A stretch of 7,858 bases of DNA from Oscillospiraceae bacterium (lineage in GTDB: Bacteria > Bacillota_A > Clostridia > Oscillospirales > Oscillospiraceae), in contig SVLA01000094.1 of assembly GCA_015068175.1 (NCBI GenBank), positions 1 through 7,858 on the forward strand, given 5' to 3'. Position numbers and translations under genes: made by a program. Below are positions 1 through 5,882 of the stretch, one piece after another (position 1 is the stretch's first letter; each line of letters opens with the position of its first letter). Under the pieces are notes generated by a model that saw only the letters and a program-made list of their open reading frames with translations, ran no database searches and was not told where the DNA came from.

Positions 1-795
1 GCCGCCGAAGCGGTTCATGATGCCGGTGCAGACGAACACCAGGGCCATCAGCACCAGGCTCAGGGCGGCACCCAGGTTGGGATTGTTGCCCTGCTTGAAC
101 AGCCGCTCAATGACGTCGCCGATCAGCATGGTCTCAGGATCGCCCAACTTCTGGGAGATATAGAAGGTGGAAACCGCCGGCACGAACACCATGGTGATGC
201 CGGAAAGGATGCCGGGGATGCTCAGGGGCAGGGTGACCTTGGTAAAGGTCTGCACCGGGGTGCAGCCCAGGTCCTCCGCCGCTTCAATGAGCCGGCCGTC
301 GATCTTCACGATGGTGGCATACAGCGGCAGGATCATATAGGGCAGATAGTTGTACACCATGCCCAGCACCACTGCGCCGGGGGTGCGGATCATGGGGATC
401 CGGTCCAGACCGATGGCTTCCAGGATGTTGTTGATGATGCCGGTATCCTGCAGCAGGCCCACCCAGGCCAGGGTCCGCAGAAGGAAGCTCATGCACATGG
501 GCAGCATGACCAACATATACAGCAGTTTCTGGGTCACGGCGGACCGATGGGCGATATAATACGCCACGGGGTAACCCAGTACCAGGCAGATCAGGGCAGA
601 GATCAGGCTGTAGACAATAGACTGTCCCAGCACCGGCATATAGCTGCCCAGCTCCAGAATGTTCCGGAAAGAAAACAGTCCGGTATCGGGGTCCGTCAGG
701 GCATAGTAACCCACCACGCCCAGAGGGATCAGGGTAAACACCACCATCCAGAGGATGTACGGTGCGCTCAGGAGGATGGAATTATTCTTCTTCAT
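1..795 (-). CDS. potB: Spermidine/putrescine ABC transporter permease PotB (3' end outside window)
   Basis: This is an inner-membrane permease subunit that would pair with a PotC-type permease to carry polyamines imported by the PotA ATPase. The first 265 codons are present and open through the left edge, so only the last few residues are missing for a family of roughly 270-285 residues. Hydrophobic segments are visible near residues 8-32, 58-82, 91-115, 138-162, 195-214 and 241-260. The cytoplasmic EAA loop, which docks on the ATPase, is at about 171-195 (EAAEDLG, then LPLSIPG). The start at 795 is chosen because GGAGG lies at 805-809, 9 nt upstream. The gene starts inside the 3' end of potA, overlapping it by 14 nt, which implies translational coupling. 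PotB is favoured over other MetI-type permeases by this arrangement and by the FxLIP and EAA segments. The exact polyamine is not determinable, and potC and potD would lie to the left. Confidence 0.88.
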   Translation of the reverse strand, partial: MKKNNSILLSAPYILWMVVFTLIPLGVVGYYALTDPDTGLFSFRNILELGSYMPVLGQSIVYSLISALICLVLGYPVAYYIAHRSAVTQKLLYMLVMLPMCMSFLLRTLAWVGLLQDTGIINNILEAIGLDRIPMIRTPGAVVLGMVYNYLPYMILPLYATIVKIDGRLIEAAEDLGCTPVQTFTKVTLPLSIPGILSGITMVFVPAVSTFYISQKLGDPETMLIGDVIERLFKQGNNPNLGAALSLVLMALVFVCTGIMNRFGG

Positions 796-1903
796 CGTCG
801 GCATCCTCCGTCAGCTCGTCATACTCGGCGGAGTAGGAGCTGTAGTCGCCAAACATACCGGAGTATTCACTCTTACGCATGATGTGGATGTCTTCCGGGT
901 TCAAACGAATGCCGATGGTCGAGCCTACCGCATGGAAATCCGTGGTCTGGATCAGCCACTTGAAGCCCTTGAATTCGACGATGATGTCATAATTCAGGCC
1001 CTTGAAGGTCACGGATGTCACGGTGCCCACCAGGTGGCCCTGGCTGGGTTCCACGATATCGATGTCCTCGGGACGGATGACCACGTCCACAGGTTCATTG
1101 GGTTCAAAGCCTTTGTCCACGCATTCAAAAACACGGCCAAAGAACCGGACCTTCAGGTCCGCGATCATGACGCCGTCCAGGATGTTGCTTTCTCCGATAA
1201 AATCGGCCACAAAGGCATTCTTCGGCTCATTATATATATCTTCCGGCTTGCCGATCTGCTGAATACGGCCCCGGTCCATGACCACCACGGTGTCGGACAT
1301 GGACAGCGCTTCTTCCTGGTCATGGGTGACATACACAAAGGTAATACCCATGGCCTGCTGGATCCGTTTCAGCTCGTTCTGCATATCCTTCCGCAGGCGC
1401 AGGTCCAGAGCGCCCAAAGGCTCGTCAAGCAGAAGCACTTTGGGACGGTTGACCAGGGCCCGGGCAATGGCCACGCGCTGCTGCTGACCGCCGGACAGTG
1501 AGTTGATCCGCCGGTTCTCGTAGCCCTTCAGGCTGACGATCTCCAGCATTTCCCGCACTCTTTGATCGATCTCCTCCTTGGGGGTCTTGCTGACCCGCAG
1601 GCCGAAGGCGATGTTGTCATAAACATCCAGATGCGGAAACAGAGCATACCGCTGGAACACGGTATTGATCTGCCGCTCATAGGGCGGGACATCGTTGATC
1701 ACTTGTCCATCAAAGGTCACCGTGCCGGATGTGGGCGTCAGAAAACCGCCGATGATCCGCAGCGTGGTGGTCTTGCCGCAGCCGGAAGGGCCAAGCAAGG
1801 TTAAAAATTCATGGTCATTGATATAGAGATTGATGGAGTCAAGAATACGCTCCCCGTCGAACTCCATGGTAAGATCCCGGAGTCTGATGAGTTCCTTGGA
1901 CAT
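782..1903 (-). CDS. potA: Spermidine/putrescine ABC transporter ATP-binding protein PotA
   Basis: This 373-residue ATPase powers polyamine uptake and is a cytoplasmic dimer bound to the PotB and PotC permeases. The nucleotide-binding domain spans about residues 5-235, with Walker A GPSGCGKT at 38-45, Q-loop Gln84, signature LSGGQ at 136-140, Walker B LLLDEP at 157-162, D-loop GALD at 164-167 and switch His194. A TOBE-type regulatory domain follows at about 270-350. Its length is ordinary for PotA. The last 16 or so residues form an acidic tail rich in Glu and Asp, whose codons also contain the potB ribosome binding site and start codon. The ATG at 1903 follows a GGGGGAGG run only about 3 nt away, a tight spacing, but it gives the canonical family N-terminus. 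It is the first gene of its operon, with a promoter at 1952-1980. Related sugar and iron ABC ATPases share this layout, but the adjacent PotB-like permease supports PotA. Confidence 0.93.
   Translation of the reverse strand: MSKELIRLRDLTMEFDGERILDSINLYINDHEFLTLLGPSGCGKTTTLRIIGGFLTPTSGTVTFDGQVINDVPPYERQINTVFQRYALFPHLDVYDNIAFGLRVSKTPKEEIDQRVREMLEIVSLKGYENRRINSLSGGQQQRVAIARALVNRPKVLLLDEPLGALDLRLRKDMQNELKRIQQAMGITFVYVTHDQEEALSMSDTVVVMDRGRIQQIGKPEDIYNEPKNAFVADFIGESNILDGVMIADLKVRFFGRVFECVDKGFEPNEPVDVVIRPEDIDIVEPSQGHLVGTVTSVTFKGLNYDIIVEFKGFKWLIQTTDFHAVGSTIGIRLNPEDIHIMRKSEYSGMFGDYSSYSAEYDELTEDADDEEE
805..809 (-). promoter_or_regulatory. Ribosome binding site of potB inside potA
   Basis: The minus strand reads GGAGG here, 9 nt before the potB ATG at 795. 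It lies within the codons for the acidic C-terminal tail of PotA, so ribosomes finishing potA sit directly over the site. This decides the potB start. Confidence 0.75.
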
Positions 1904-1931
1904 TATCCTCCCCCGTTTCTGTGGTTATTTC

Positions 1932-1944
1932 GTCAAATTATGAC
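1932..1944. promoter_or_regulatory. Candidate operator: GTCA-N5-TGAC palindrome at the potA transcription start
   Basis: The sequence GTCAAATTATGAC is an inverted repeat with 4-bp arms around a 5-bp AT centre. It covers roughly +1 to +13 of the predicted potA transcript. The same TTGAC/GTCAA word recurs in the -35 box at 1975-1980 and as TGACAA at 1941-1946. A repressor site is a reasonable guess, but such short dyads also occur by chance and no regulator gene is in the window. Confidence 0.3.
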
Positions 1945-1951
1945 AAGTATA

Positions 1952-1980
1952 CATATATCTTAAAAAAAGGGTTTTGTCAA
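1952..1980 (-). promoter_or_regulatory. Housekeeping sigma-A-type promoter for potAB
   Basis: On the minus strand a perfect -35 TTGACA (1980-1975) is followed by a 17-nt spacer and a -10-like TATATG (1957-1952). The predicted start near 1945 gives a leader of about 42 nt before potA. The -35 box and spacing are ideal; the -10 matches TATAAT at four of six positions. Confidence 0.7.
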
Positions 1981-2029
1981 TTATTTTTCCCGGAATAGGC
2001 ACAGAATATTTTCAGACCGTCCGTCCCGG

Positions 2030-2215
2030 AAATTGTTGTTAGCGCAGCGTGAAAACAAAATGTTGTCATCCCGAGCGACCGAAGGGAGTCGAGGGATCTT
2101 CGCATTTCGTTCCTGGTTGCAGCAAAATCGGTACCAAGATCCCTCCACGCGGCTTCGCCTTGGTCGGGATGACAGCACTTTGCGTCATTGATACTGCTAG
2201 CATAAACACCAATTT
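2030..2215 (+). mobile_element. MITE-like palindromic element, copy 1
   Basis: This 186-bp non-coding element is bounded by terminal inverted repeats: AAATTGTTGTT(A) at the left and TAAACACCAATTT at the right, corresponding to the 13-bp AAATTGTTGTTTA and its complement. Inside is a long imperfect inverted repeat. Arms at 2064-2100 and 2136-2174 both begin TGTCATCCCGA and close with GAGGGATCTT when read inward. A second copy lies inverted at 3018-3206. By hand alignment the two differ at about 12 substitutions and 3 gap positions over 189 columns, roughly 92% identity. There is no transposase ORF, so any mobility would depend on an enzyme encoded elsewhere. I could not see a convincing target-site duplication. 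It sits between the divergent potA and spoIIQ promoters. It could instead be a dispersed structural repeat rather than a former transposon. Confidence 0.75.
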
Positions 2216-2231
2216 ATTTTTCCATTCCCTG

Positions 2232-2260
2232 GTTTATTTGGCGGGAAAATGGCAATACTA
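2232..2260 (+). promoter_or_regulatory. Candidate sigma-F-type promoter for spoIIQ
   Basis: GTTTA at 2232-2236 and GGCAATACTA at 2251-2260 match the forespore sigma-F consensus elements (GYWTA, then GGNNANANTR) at every defined position. The spacer is 14 nt, one or two shorter than the usual 15-16. In Bacillus subtilis spoIIQ is a classic sigma-F target. Transcription would begin near 2266-2267, right at the ribosome binding site, leaving a leader of only about 15 nt, which is a reason for caution. Confidence 0.45.
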
Positions 2261-2280
2261 GGCTACGGAGGTGCATTACA

Positions 2281-2940
2281 ATGCAAAACAACAAAAAATT
2301 CGGCAGTTTCGCCGGTAAGGGCTACTACATAGCCCTGATCCTCTGTGCGGCTGCCATCGGGATCACCGGCTATCTGTATTACCGAAATCTCAGCGAAAAC
2401 ACTCTGTCCAAGGACCCGGACGCCACCATTCAGGGCGACGGCGGCAATGTCCAGGCCGGAGCCTCGGACCCTGCCGGCAACGGCAATCAGAGCGATGTGG
2501 ACGTCATCAGTCCCACCGATCCGGCCAAGCTGACGGTCTGCATGCCCGTAAATGGCGAAATCATCCATGAATACGCCATGGACTGCCTGTCCTATAACGA
2601 GACCACCCGGGACTGGCGGGTCCACGACGGCATCGACATTGCCGCCGAAGCCGGCACCCAGGTCCGCGCCGCGGCTGACGGCACGGTGTATACCACCTAT
2701 TCCGACGATGCTCTGGGCACCACGGTGGTGATCCGCCACGAAGGAGGCTATGTCACCGTCTACGCCAGTTTGTCCGATCACCTGCTGATCCAGAGCGGCG
2801 ACACCGTCAAAATGGGCCAGGCCATCGGCACCGTCGGCAACACCGCCAATGTGGAGACCGCCATCGGGGACCATCTCCACTTCTGCGTCACCTGCAACGG
2901 CGAAAGCATGGACCCCACAGAATTTCTTGACCTGGATTGA
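2281..2940 (+). CDS. spoIIQ: SpoIIQ-type forespore M23 (LytM-domain) protein
   Basis: This 219-residue protein has a short positive N-terminus, one membrane helix at about 16-34, a low-complexity polar linker at about 38-80, and an M23 domain at about 85-217. SpoIIQ sits in the forespore membrane and binds mother-cell SpoIIIAH across the intermembrane space during engulfment. The SpoIIQ assignment rests on the layout, the YNET segment before HDGID, and VYASLSD, which resembles VYQSLSE in B. subtilis SpoIIQ. Length is close to the clostridial protein (about 220). Unlike B. subtilis SpoIIQ, the zinc ligands appear intact: His115 and Asp119 (HDGID) and His200 in HLH, with His198 also present. 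However, the position that holds a catalytic His in LytM (YxHL) is Ser163. GGAGGT at 2267-2272, 8 nt upstream, supports the start. The gene is flanked by two inverted repeat elements. A generic M23 peptidase is the alternative. Confidence 0.75.
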   Translation: MQNNKKFGSFAGKGYYIALILCAAAIGITGYLYYRNLSENTLSKDPDATIQGDGGNVQAGASDPAGNGNQSDVDVISPTDPAKLTVCMPVNGEIIHEYAMDCLSYNETTRDWRVHDGIDIAAEAGTQVRAAADGTVYTTYSDDALGTTVVIRHEGGYVTVYASLSDHLLIQSGDTVKMGQAIGTVGNTANVETAIGDHLHFCVTCNGESMDPTEFLDLD

Positions 2941-2971
2941 ACGATCCTCTTTTTCTTTCCTCTTTAATTTC

Positions 2972-2998
2972 GGCCCGGACGGATCTTCCGCCCGGGCC
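2972..2998 (+). terminator. Hairpin after spoIIQ, possible weak terminator
   Basis: GGCCCGG (2972-2978) pairs perfectly with CCGGGCC (2992-2998). After an A/C mismatch, CGGA pairs with TCCG around a TCT loop. It starts 32 nt past the spoIIQ stop. The downstream sequence is AACTTCTTGATT rather than a clean U run, so it is a strong stem but a weak intrinsic terminator. It may mainly protect the transcript end. Confidence 0.5.
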
Positions 2999-3017
2999 AA
3001 CTTCTTGATTATAAGAA

Positions 3018-3206
3018 AAATTGTTGTTTACGGTAGCAGTAGAAATTACACAAAGTGCTGTCATCCCGACCAAGGCGAAGCCGCGTGGAGGGATCTTGGC
3101 ACCGATTTTACTGCAATCAAGAACGAAATGCGAAGATCCCTCGACTCCCTTCGGTCGCTCGGGATGACAACGTTTTTTGTTTTCACGCTGCGCTAAACAA
3201 CAATTT
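3018..3206 (-). mobile_element. MITE-like palindromic element, copy 2 (inverted relative to copy 1)
   Basis: This 189-bp element has perfect 13-bp terminal inverted repeats, AAATTGTTGTTTA at 3018-3030 and its complement at 3194-3206. The internal inverted repeat runs from TGTCATCCCGA at 3059-3069 to TCGGGATGACA at 3159-3169. It is the same family as the copy at 2030-2215 in the opposite orientation. It lies between the convergent 3' ends of spoIIQ and the HAD gene, and its outer end contributes to the HAD stop codon. There is no coding content. The long hairpin formed in RNA could help terminate or stabilise either convergent transcript, which is inference. Confidence 0.78.
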
Positions 3207-3960
3207 ACCTTTCCAGGATTCTCAGGATCAGTTGCAGCAATTCCCGCCAATCGTCGCCCTCAAAACGGAAATGCCGGGGTTCTTCCCGGATCAGGTCCGC
3301 CGCCGGCTGATCTGCCGGAGTCAAGGCCGTGTGCATATACAAGGTGGCCATGCCCACCTTCCGGGCGCCGCCGATGTCCGTGTGGAGATCGTTTCCGATC
3401 ATAAGGCATCGGGCCGGGTCCAACCCCTGCTCCCGGATCAATGCCTGGAAAAACCGGGCATCCGGCTTCCGGCAGCCGTAGTCGGAAGAAATATAGACGC
3501 CGTCAAATTCTTCCCCCAGTCCCAGATGCCGCAGTTCATAGGCGGTGAAGATCCGCTGGGCGTTGCTCAGCAGCCACAGCCGACAGCCCATGGCCCGGAG
3601 CCGGGCCAGGGCTTCCCGCACCCCGGGATAGAGCCGGATATACTCCAGCGAAGAAATGCGGAACAACTGGGCGGCGTTGATGCCCAGGGCCGCCGCTTCC
3701 CGGTCTATCCCCTTGGCCCGAAAAAGAGCGGCCATGATCTCCTGGAAGGGAATATCCGGGAAACATTCATAACTCTGGCCGGCCATGGCCTCCCGGGCGG
3801 TCAATTCCCGCTGAAAGGCGGCTTTCAGTTCCGCCGGGGTATACCTGGCGCCGTAAAAGCCGAAATAAAAGGCCGTTTTCTCCCATACCAGGTCATTTTC
3901 TTCCGTGTGGATGTCCACCAGCGTGCCGTAAAGATCAAACACCAGGTCTGTGTAACGCAT
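3205..3960 (-). CDS. HAD-superfamily (subfamily IA) hydrolase, substrate unknown
   Basis: This 251-residue cytoplasmic protein has the HAD fold. Motif I is FDLYGTLVD (nucleophile Asp9), the helical cap spans about 16-105, motif II Ser is at 132 (LLSNAQ), motif III Lys is at 165 (CRKPD) and motif IV is GNDLHTD with Asp191 and Asp195. Motif I has Tyr11 where most phosphatases carry the second Asp. That DxYGT pattern is known from L-2-haloacid dehalogenases but also occurs in many uncharacterised clostridial HAD proteins, so dehalogenase or phosphatase activity cannot be chosen from sequence. GAGGG at 3965-3969, 4 nt before the ATG, supports the start. That site comes directly after the aspS terminator, so the gene has no room for its own promoter below it. 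The stop codon lies on the boundary of the repeat element at 3018-3206, so the original C-terminus may have been slightly different. Confidence 0.85.
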   Translation of the reverse strand: MRYTDLVFDLYGTLVDIHTEENDLVWEKTAFYFGFYGARYTPAELKAAFQRELTAREAMAGQSYECFPDIPFQEIMAALFRAKGIDREAAALGINAAQLFRISSLEYIRLYPGVREALARLRAMGCRLWLLSNAQRIFTAYELRHLGLGEEFDGVYISSDYGCRKPDARFFQALIREQGLDPARCLMIGNDLHTDIGGARKVGMATLYMHTALTPADQPAADLIREEPRHFRFEGDDWRELLQLILRILER

Positions 3961-3970
3961 AAGTCCCTCT

Positions 3971-4007
3971 TAAAAAAGTCTGCCGCAAGGGATCCTTTGC
4001 GGCAGAC
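3971..4007 (-). terminator. Strong intrinsic terminator of aspS
   Basis: On the minus strand an 11-bp perfect stem (GTCTGCCGCAA at 4007-3997 with TTGCGGCAGAC at 3988-3978), extended by two G-C pairs beyond a mismatch, closes a short loop and is followed by six T at 3977-3972. It begins 8 nt after the aspS stop. The HAD ribosome binding site starts 2 nt after the T run. Confidence 0.92.
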
Positions 4008-4015
4008 CGGATTTA

Positions 4016-5785
4016 TTATTCCTCGACCAAAGCAATATGGACCGTGTCCAACTGGCTCTTGTCCACAGCGGTGGGGGCGCCCATCATCAGGTCCTGGGCG
4101 GACTTGTTCATGGGGAAGGTGATGACCTCGCGGATATTCTCCTCGCCGGTCAGCATCATGATCAGGCGGTCCACACCGGGGGCGGCGCCGGCATGGGGGG
4201 GCGCGCCGTAGGTAAAGGCGTTGTACATGGCGGGGAACTTGGCCTTCACGTCCTCTTCGCCCAGACCCACCATCTGGAATGCCTTGACCATGATCTCGGG
4301 ATCATGGTTCCGGACGGCGCCGGAAGCGCACTCGTAGCCGTTGCACACCAGGTCATACTGGTTGGCGTTGATGGCCAGCAGCTTCTCGGTGTTGCCCTCG
4401 GCCTCCAGCAGCGCCTCCATACCGCCCTGGGGCATGGAGAAGGGATTGTGGCAGAATTCCAGCGCGCCGGACTCCTCGCCGATCTCGTACATAGGGAAGT
4501 CCACGATCCAGCACAGGGCGTACTGCTCTTCGTCGAAGTGACCGGGCACCCGCTTGCCCAGCATGGTGCGGATGACGCCGGCGGTCTTCTGTGCGGCGGT
4601 CTTCTTGCCGGCGGCCATGCAGACGAAGCTGCCGGGCTTCAGACCCAGCTTTTCGGTCAGGGCGGGGGCGCAGTCCTGCAGGAACTTGGAAACGCCGCCG
4701 GTGAGCTGGCCGTTCTCGTCCACCTTCACCCAGCAGGCCTTATTGCCGGTCTGAACTTCCACGTCCGCCAGCAGCTTGTCGATCCACTTGCGGCCCTGGT
4801 CAAAATTGTGGACAGCCACAGCCTTGACGGTGGCGCCTTCGAAGGGGCCGAAGCCGCAGCCCTGAACTTCCGCGGTAATGTCGCTGATCTCCAGGTCGAT
4901 CCGCAGGTCGGGCTTGTCGGAGCCGTAGCGCTCCATGGCCTCGTTGAAGGGGATGTGACGCCAGGGGGCGGGAGAGATCCTCTTGTACTTGCCGAACTTC
5001 TCGTAAACGGGGTACAGCACTTCCTCCAGCACCGTCAGCACGTCTTCCTGGGTAGCGAAGGCCATTTCCATATCAAGCTGATAGAACTCGCCGGGGGTAC
5101 GGTCGGCACGGGCATCCTCATCCCGGAAGCAGGGAGCGATCTGGAAATACTTATCAAAGCCGGAGGTCATCAGCAACTGCTTGAACTGTTGAGGGGCCTG
5201 GGGCAGAGCGTAGAACTTGCCGGGATGATTCCGGGCGGGCACCAGGTAGTCCCGGGCGCCTTCGGGAGAAGAAGCGGTCAGGATGGGGGTGGTGATCTCC
5301 AGGAAGCCCTTCTCGGTCATGAGCCGCCGCAGCTCCGCCACCACCTGGCAGCGCAGCACGATGTTGCTCTTGACTTCGGGGTTCCGCAGATCCAGGTAGC
5401 GGTACTTCAGGCGGGTGTTCTCATCGGCGGCCTTGGACTTGTTGATCTCAAAGGGGAGCTGATTGTGGACACACTTGCCCAGGACCTTGATCTCGGTGGG
5501 CACCACTTCGATCTCGCCGGTGGGGATCTTGGTGTTCTTGCTCTCACGCTCCCGGACGGTACCGGTGACGGAGATGGTGGACTCCTTGTTCAGGGGCTTG
5601 ACGACGCTCATCATGGCCTCATTCTCGATGACCACCTGGGTGGTGCCGTAAAAATCCCGGATCACGCAGAAAGCGAAATTGCTGCCCACTTCACGGACAT
5701 TTTCCAGCCAGCCGACGATGGTGACGTTCTTTCCGGCATCACTCAGCCGCAGCTCGCCGCAGTTATGTGTTCTGGATTGCTTCAT
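4016..5785 (-). CDS. aspS: Aspartyl-tRNA synthetase
   Basis: This 589-residue class II synthetase charges tRNA with aspartate in the cytoplasm. The N-terminal OB-fold anticodon-binding domain is at about 1-105. The catalytic core carries motif 2 at 220-229 (FRDEDARADR) and motif 3 around 533-541 (GVDRL, Arg540). The bacterial GAD insert is at about 305-415. Length is typical of bacterial AspRS. Several core segments (PGEFYQLD at 231-238, ASGAVRNH at 487-494, NKSAQDLMMGAP at 560-571) differ from the E. coli-like versions and resemble, from memory, a subtype seen in alphaproteobacteria and some Clostridia. An upstream TTG at 5791 is in frame, but the ATG at 5785 is preferred because AGAGAGG lies 8 nt before it and only 2 nt before the TTG. 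It has its own promoter and terminator. The leader is only about 30 nt, so it is not T-box controlled. Whether it also charges tRNA-Asn cannot be told here. Confidence 0.97.
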   Translation of the reverse strand: MKQSRTHNCGELRLSDAGKNVTIVGWLENVREVGSNFAFCVIRDFYGTTQVVIENEAMMSVVKPLNKESTISVTGTVRERESKNTKIPTGEIEVVPTEIKVLGKCVHNQLPFEINKSKAADENTRLKYRYLDLRNPEVKSNIVLRCQVVAELRRLMTEKGFLEITTPILTASSPEGARDYLVPARNHPGKFYALPQAPQQFKQLLMTSGFDKYFQIAPCFRDEDARADRTPGEFYQLDMEMAFATQEDVLTVLEEVLYPVYEKFGKYKRISPAPWRHIPFNEAMERYGSDKPDLRIDLEISDITAEVQGCGFGPFEGATVKAVAVHNFDQGRKWIDKLLADVEVQTGNKACWVKVDENGQLTGGVSKFLQDCAPALTEKLGLKPGSFVCMAAGKKTAAQKTAGVIRTMLGKRVPGHFDEEQYALCWIVDFPMYEIGEESGALEFCHNPFSMPQGGMEALLEAEGNTEKLLAINANQYDLVCNGYECASGAVRNHDPEIMVKAFQMVGLGEEDVKAKFPAMYNAFTYGAPPHAGAAPGVDRLIMMLTGEENIREVITFPMNKSAQDLMMGAPTAVDKSQLDTVHIALVEE

Positions 5786-5793
5786 AATCAAAG

Positions 5794-5800
5794 CCTCTCT
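5794..5800 (-). promoter_or_regulatory. Ribosome binding site deciding the aspS start
   Basis: AGAGAGG on the minus strand is 8 nt from the ATG at 5785 and 2 nt from the in-frame TTG at 5791. The spacing favours the ATG. Confidence 0.7.
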
Positions 5801-5821
5801 TGTTTTTTATTTAACCAACAC

Positions 5822-5850
5822 ATTATTACACAAAGAACCGGGATTGTCAA
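5822..5850 (-). promoter_or_regulatory. Housekeeping promoter for aspS
   Basis: On the minus strand a perfect -35 TTGACA (5850-5845) is followed by 17 nt and a -10-like AATAAT (5827-5822), with an upstream TG that could act as an extended -10. Transcription would start near 5815. It lies in the 97-bp gap after the membrane protein gene, so aspS need not depend on that gene's promoter. Confidence 0.72.
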
Positions 5851-5882
5851 TCCGCCCCGGCGGAAAAAGCGGGAACTTCTCC

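Noticed and set aside
2030..3206. The paired repeats as a CRISPR array or composite transposon
   Set aside because: There are only two long inverted copies with an 800-bp gene between them and no transposase, so neither array periodicity nor a composite element is supported.
3055..4122. A 355-codon open frame on the plus strand opposite the HAD gene
   Set aside because: It starts within the repeat element and reads through the complement of the HAD gene and the aspS terminator. No protein family is visible.
5786..5791. TTG at 5791 as the aspS start
   Set aside because: It would lie 2 nt from the ribosome binding site, whereas the ATG at 5785 has 8 nt spacing and begins the conserved N-terminus.
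5786..5815. T-box or other riboswitch controlling aspS
   Set aside because: The predicted leader is only about 30 nt, too short for a T-box, and there is no upstream antiterminator structure.
5851..5862. CCGCCCCGGCGG hairpin as a terminator for the membrane protein gene
   Set aside because: In the sense direction it is preceded, not followed, by the T run, and it leads straight into the aspS -35 box.
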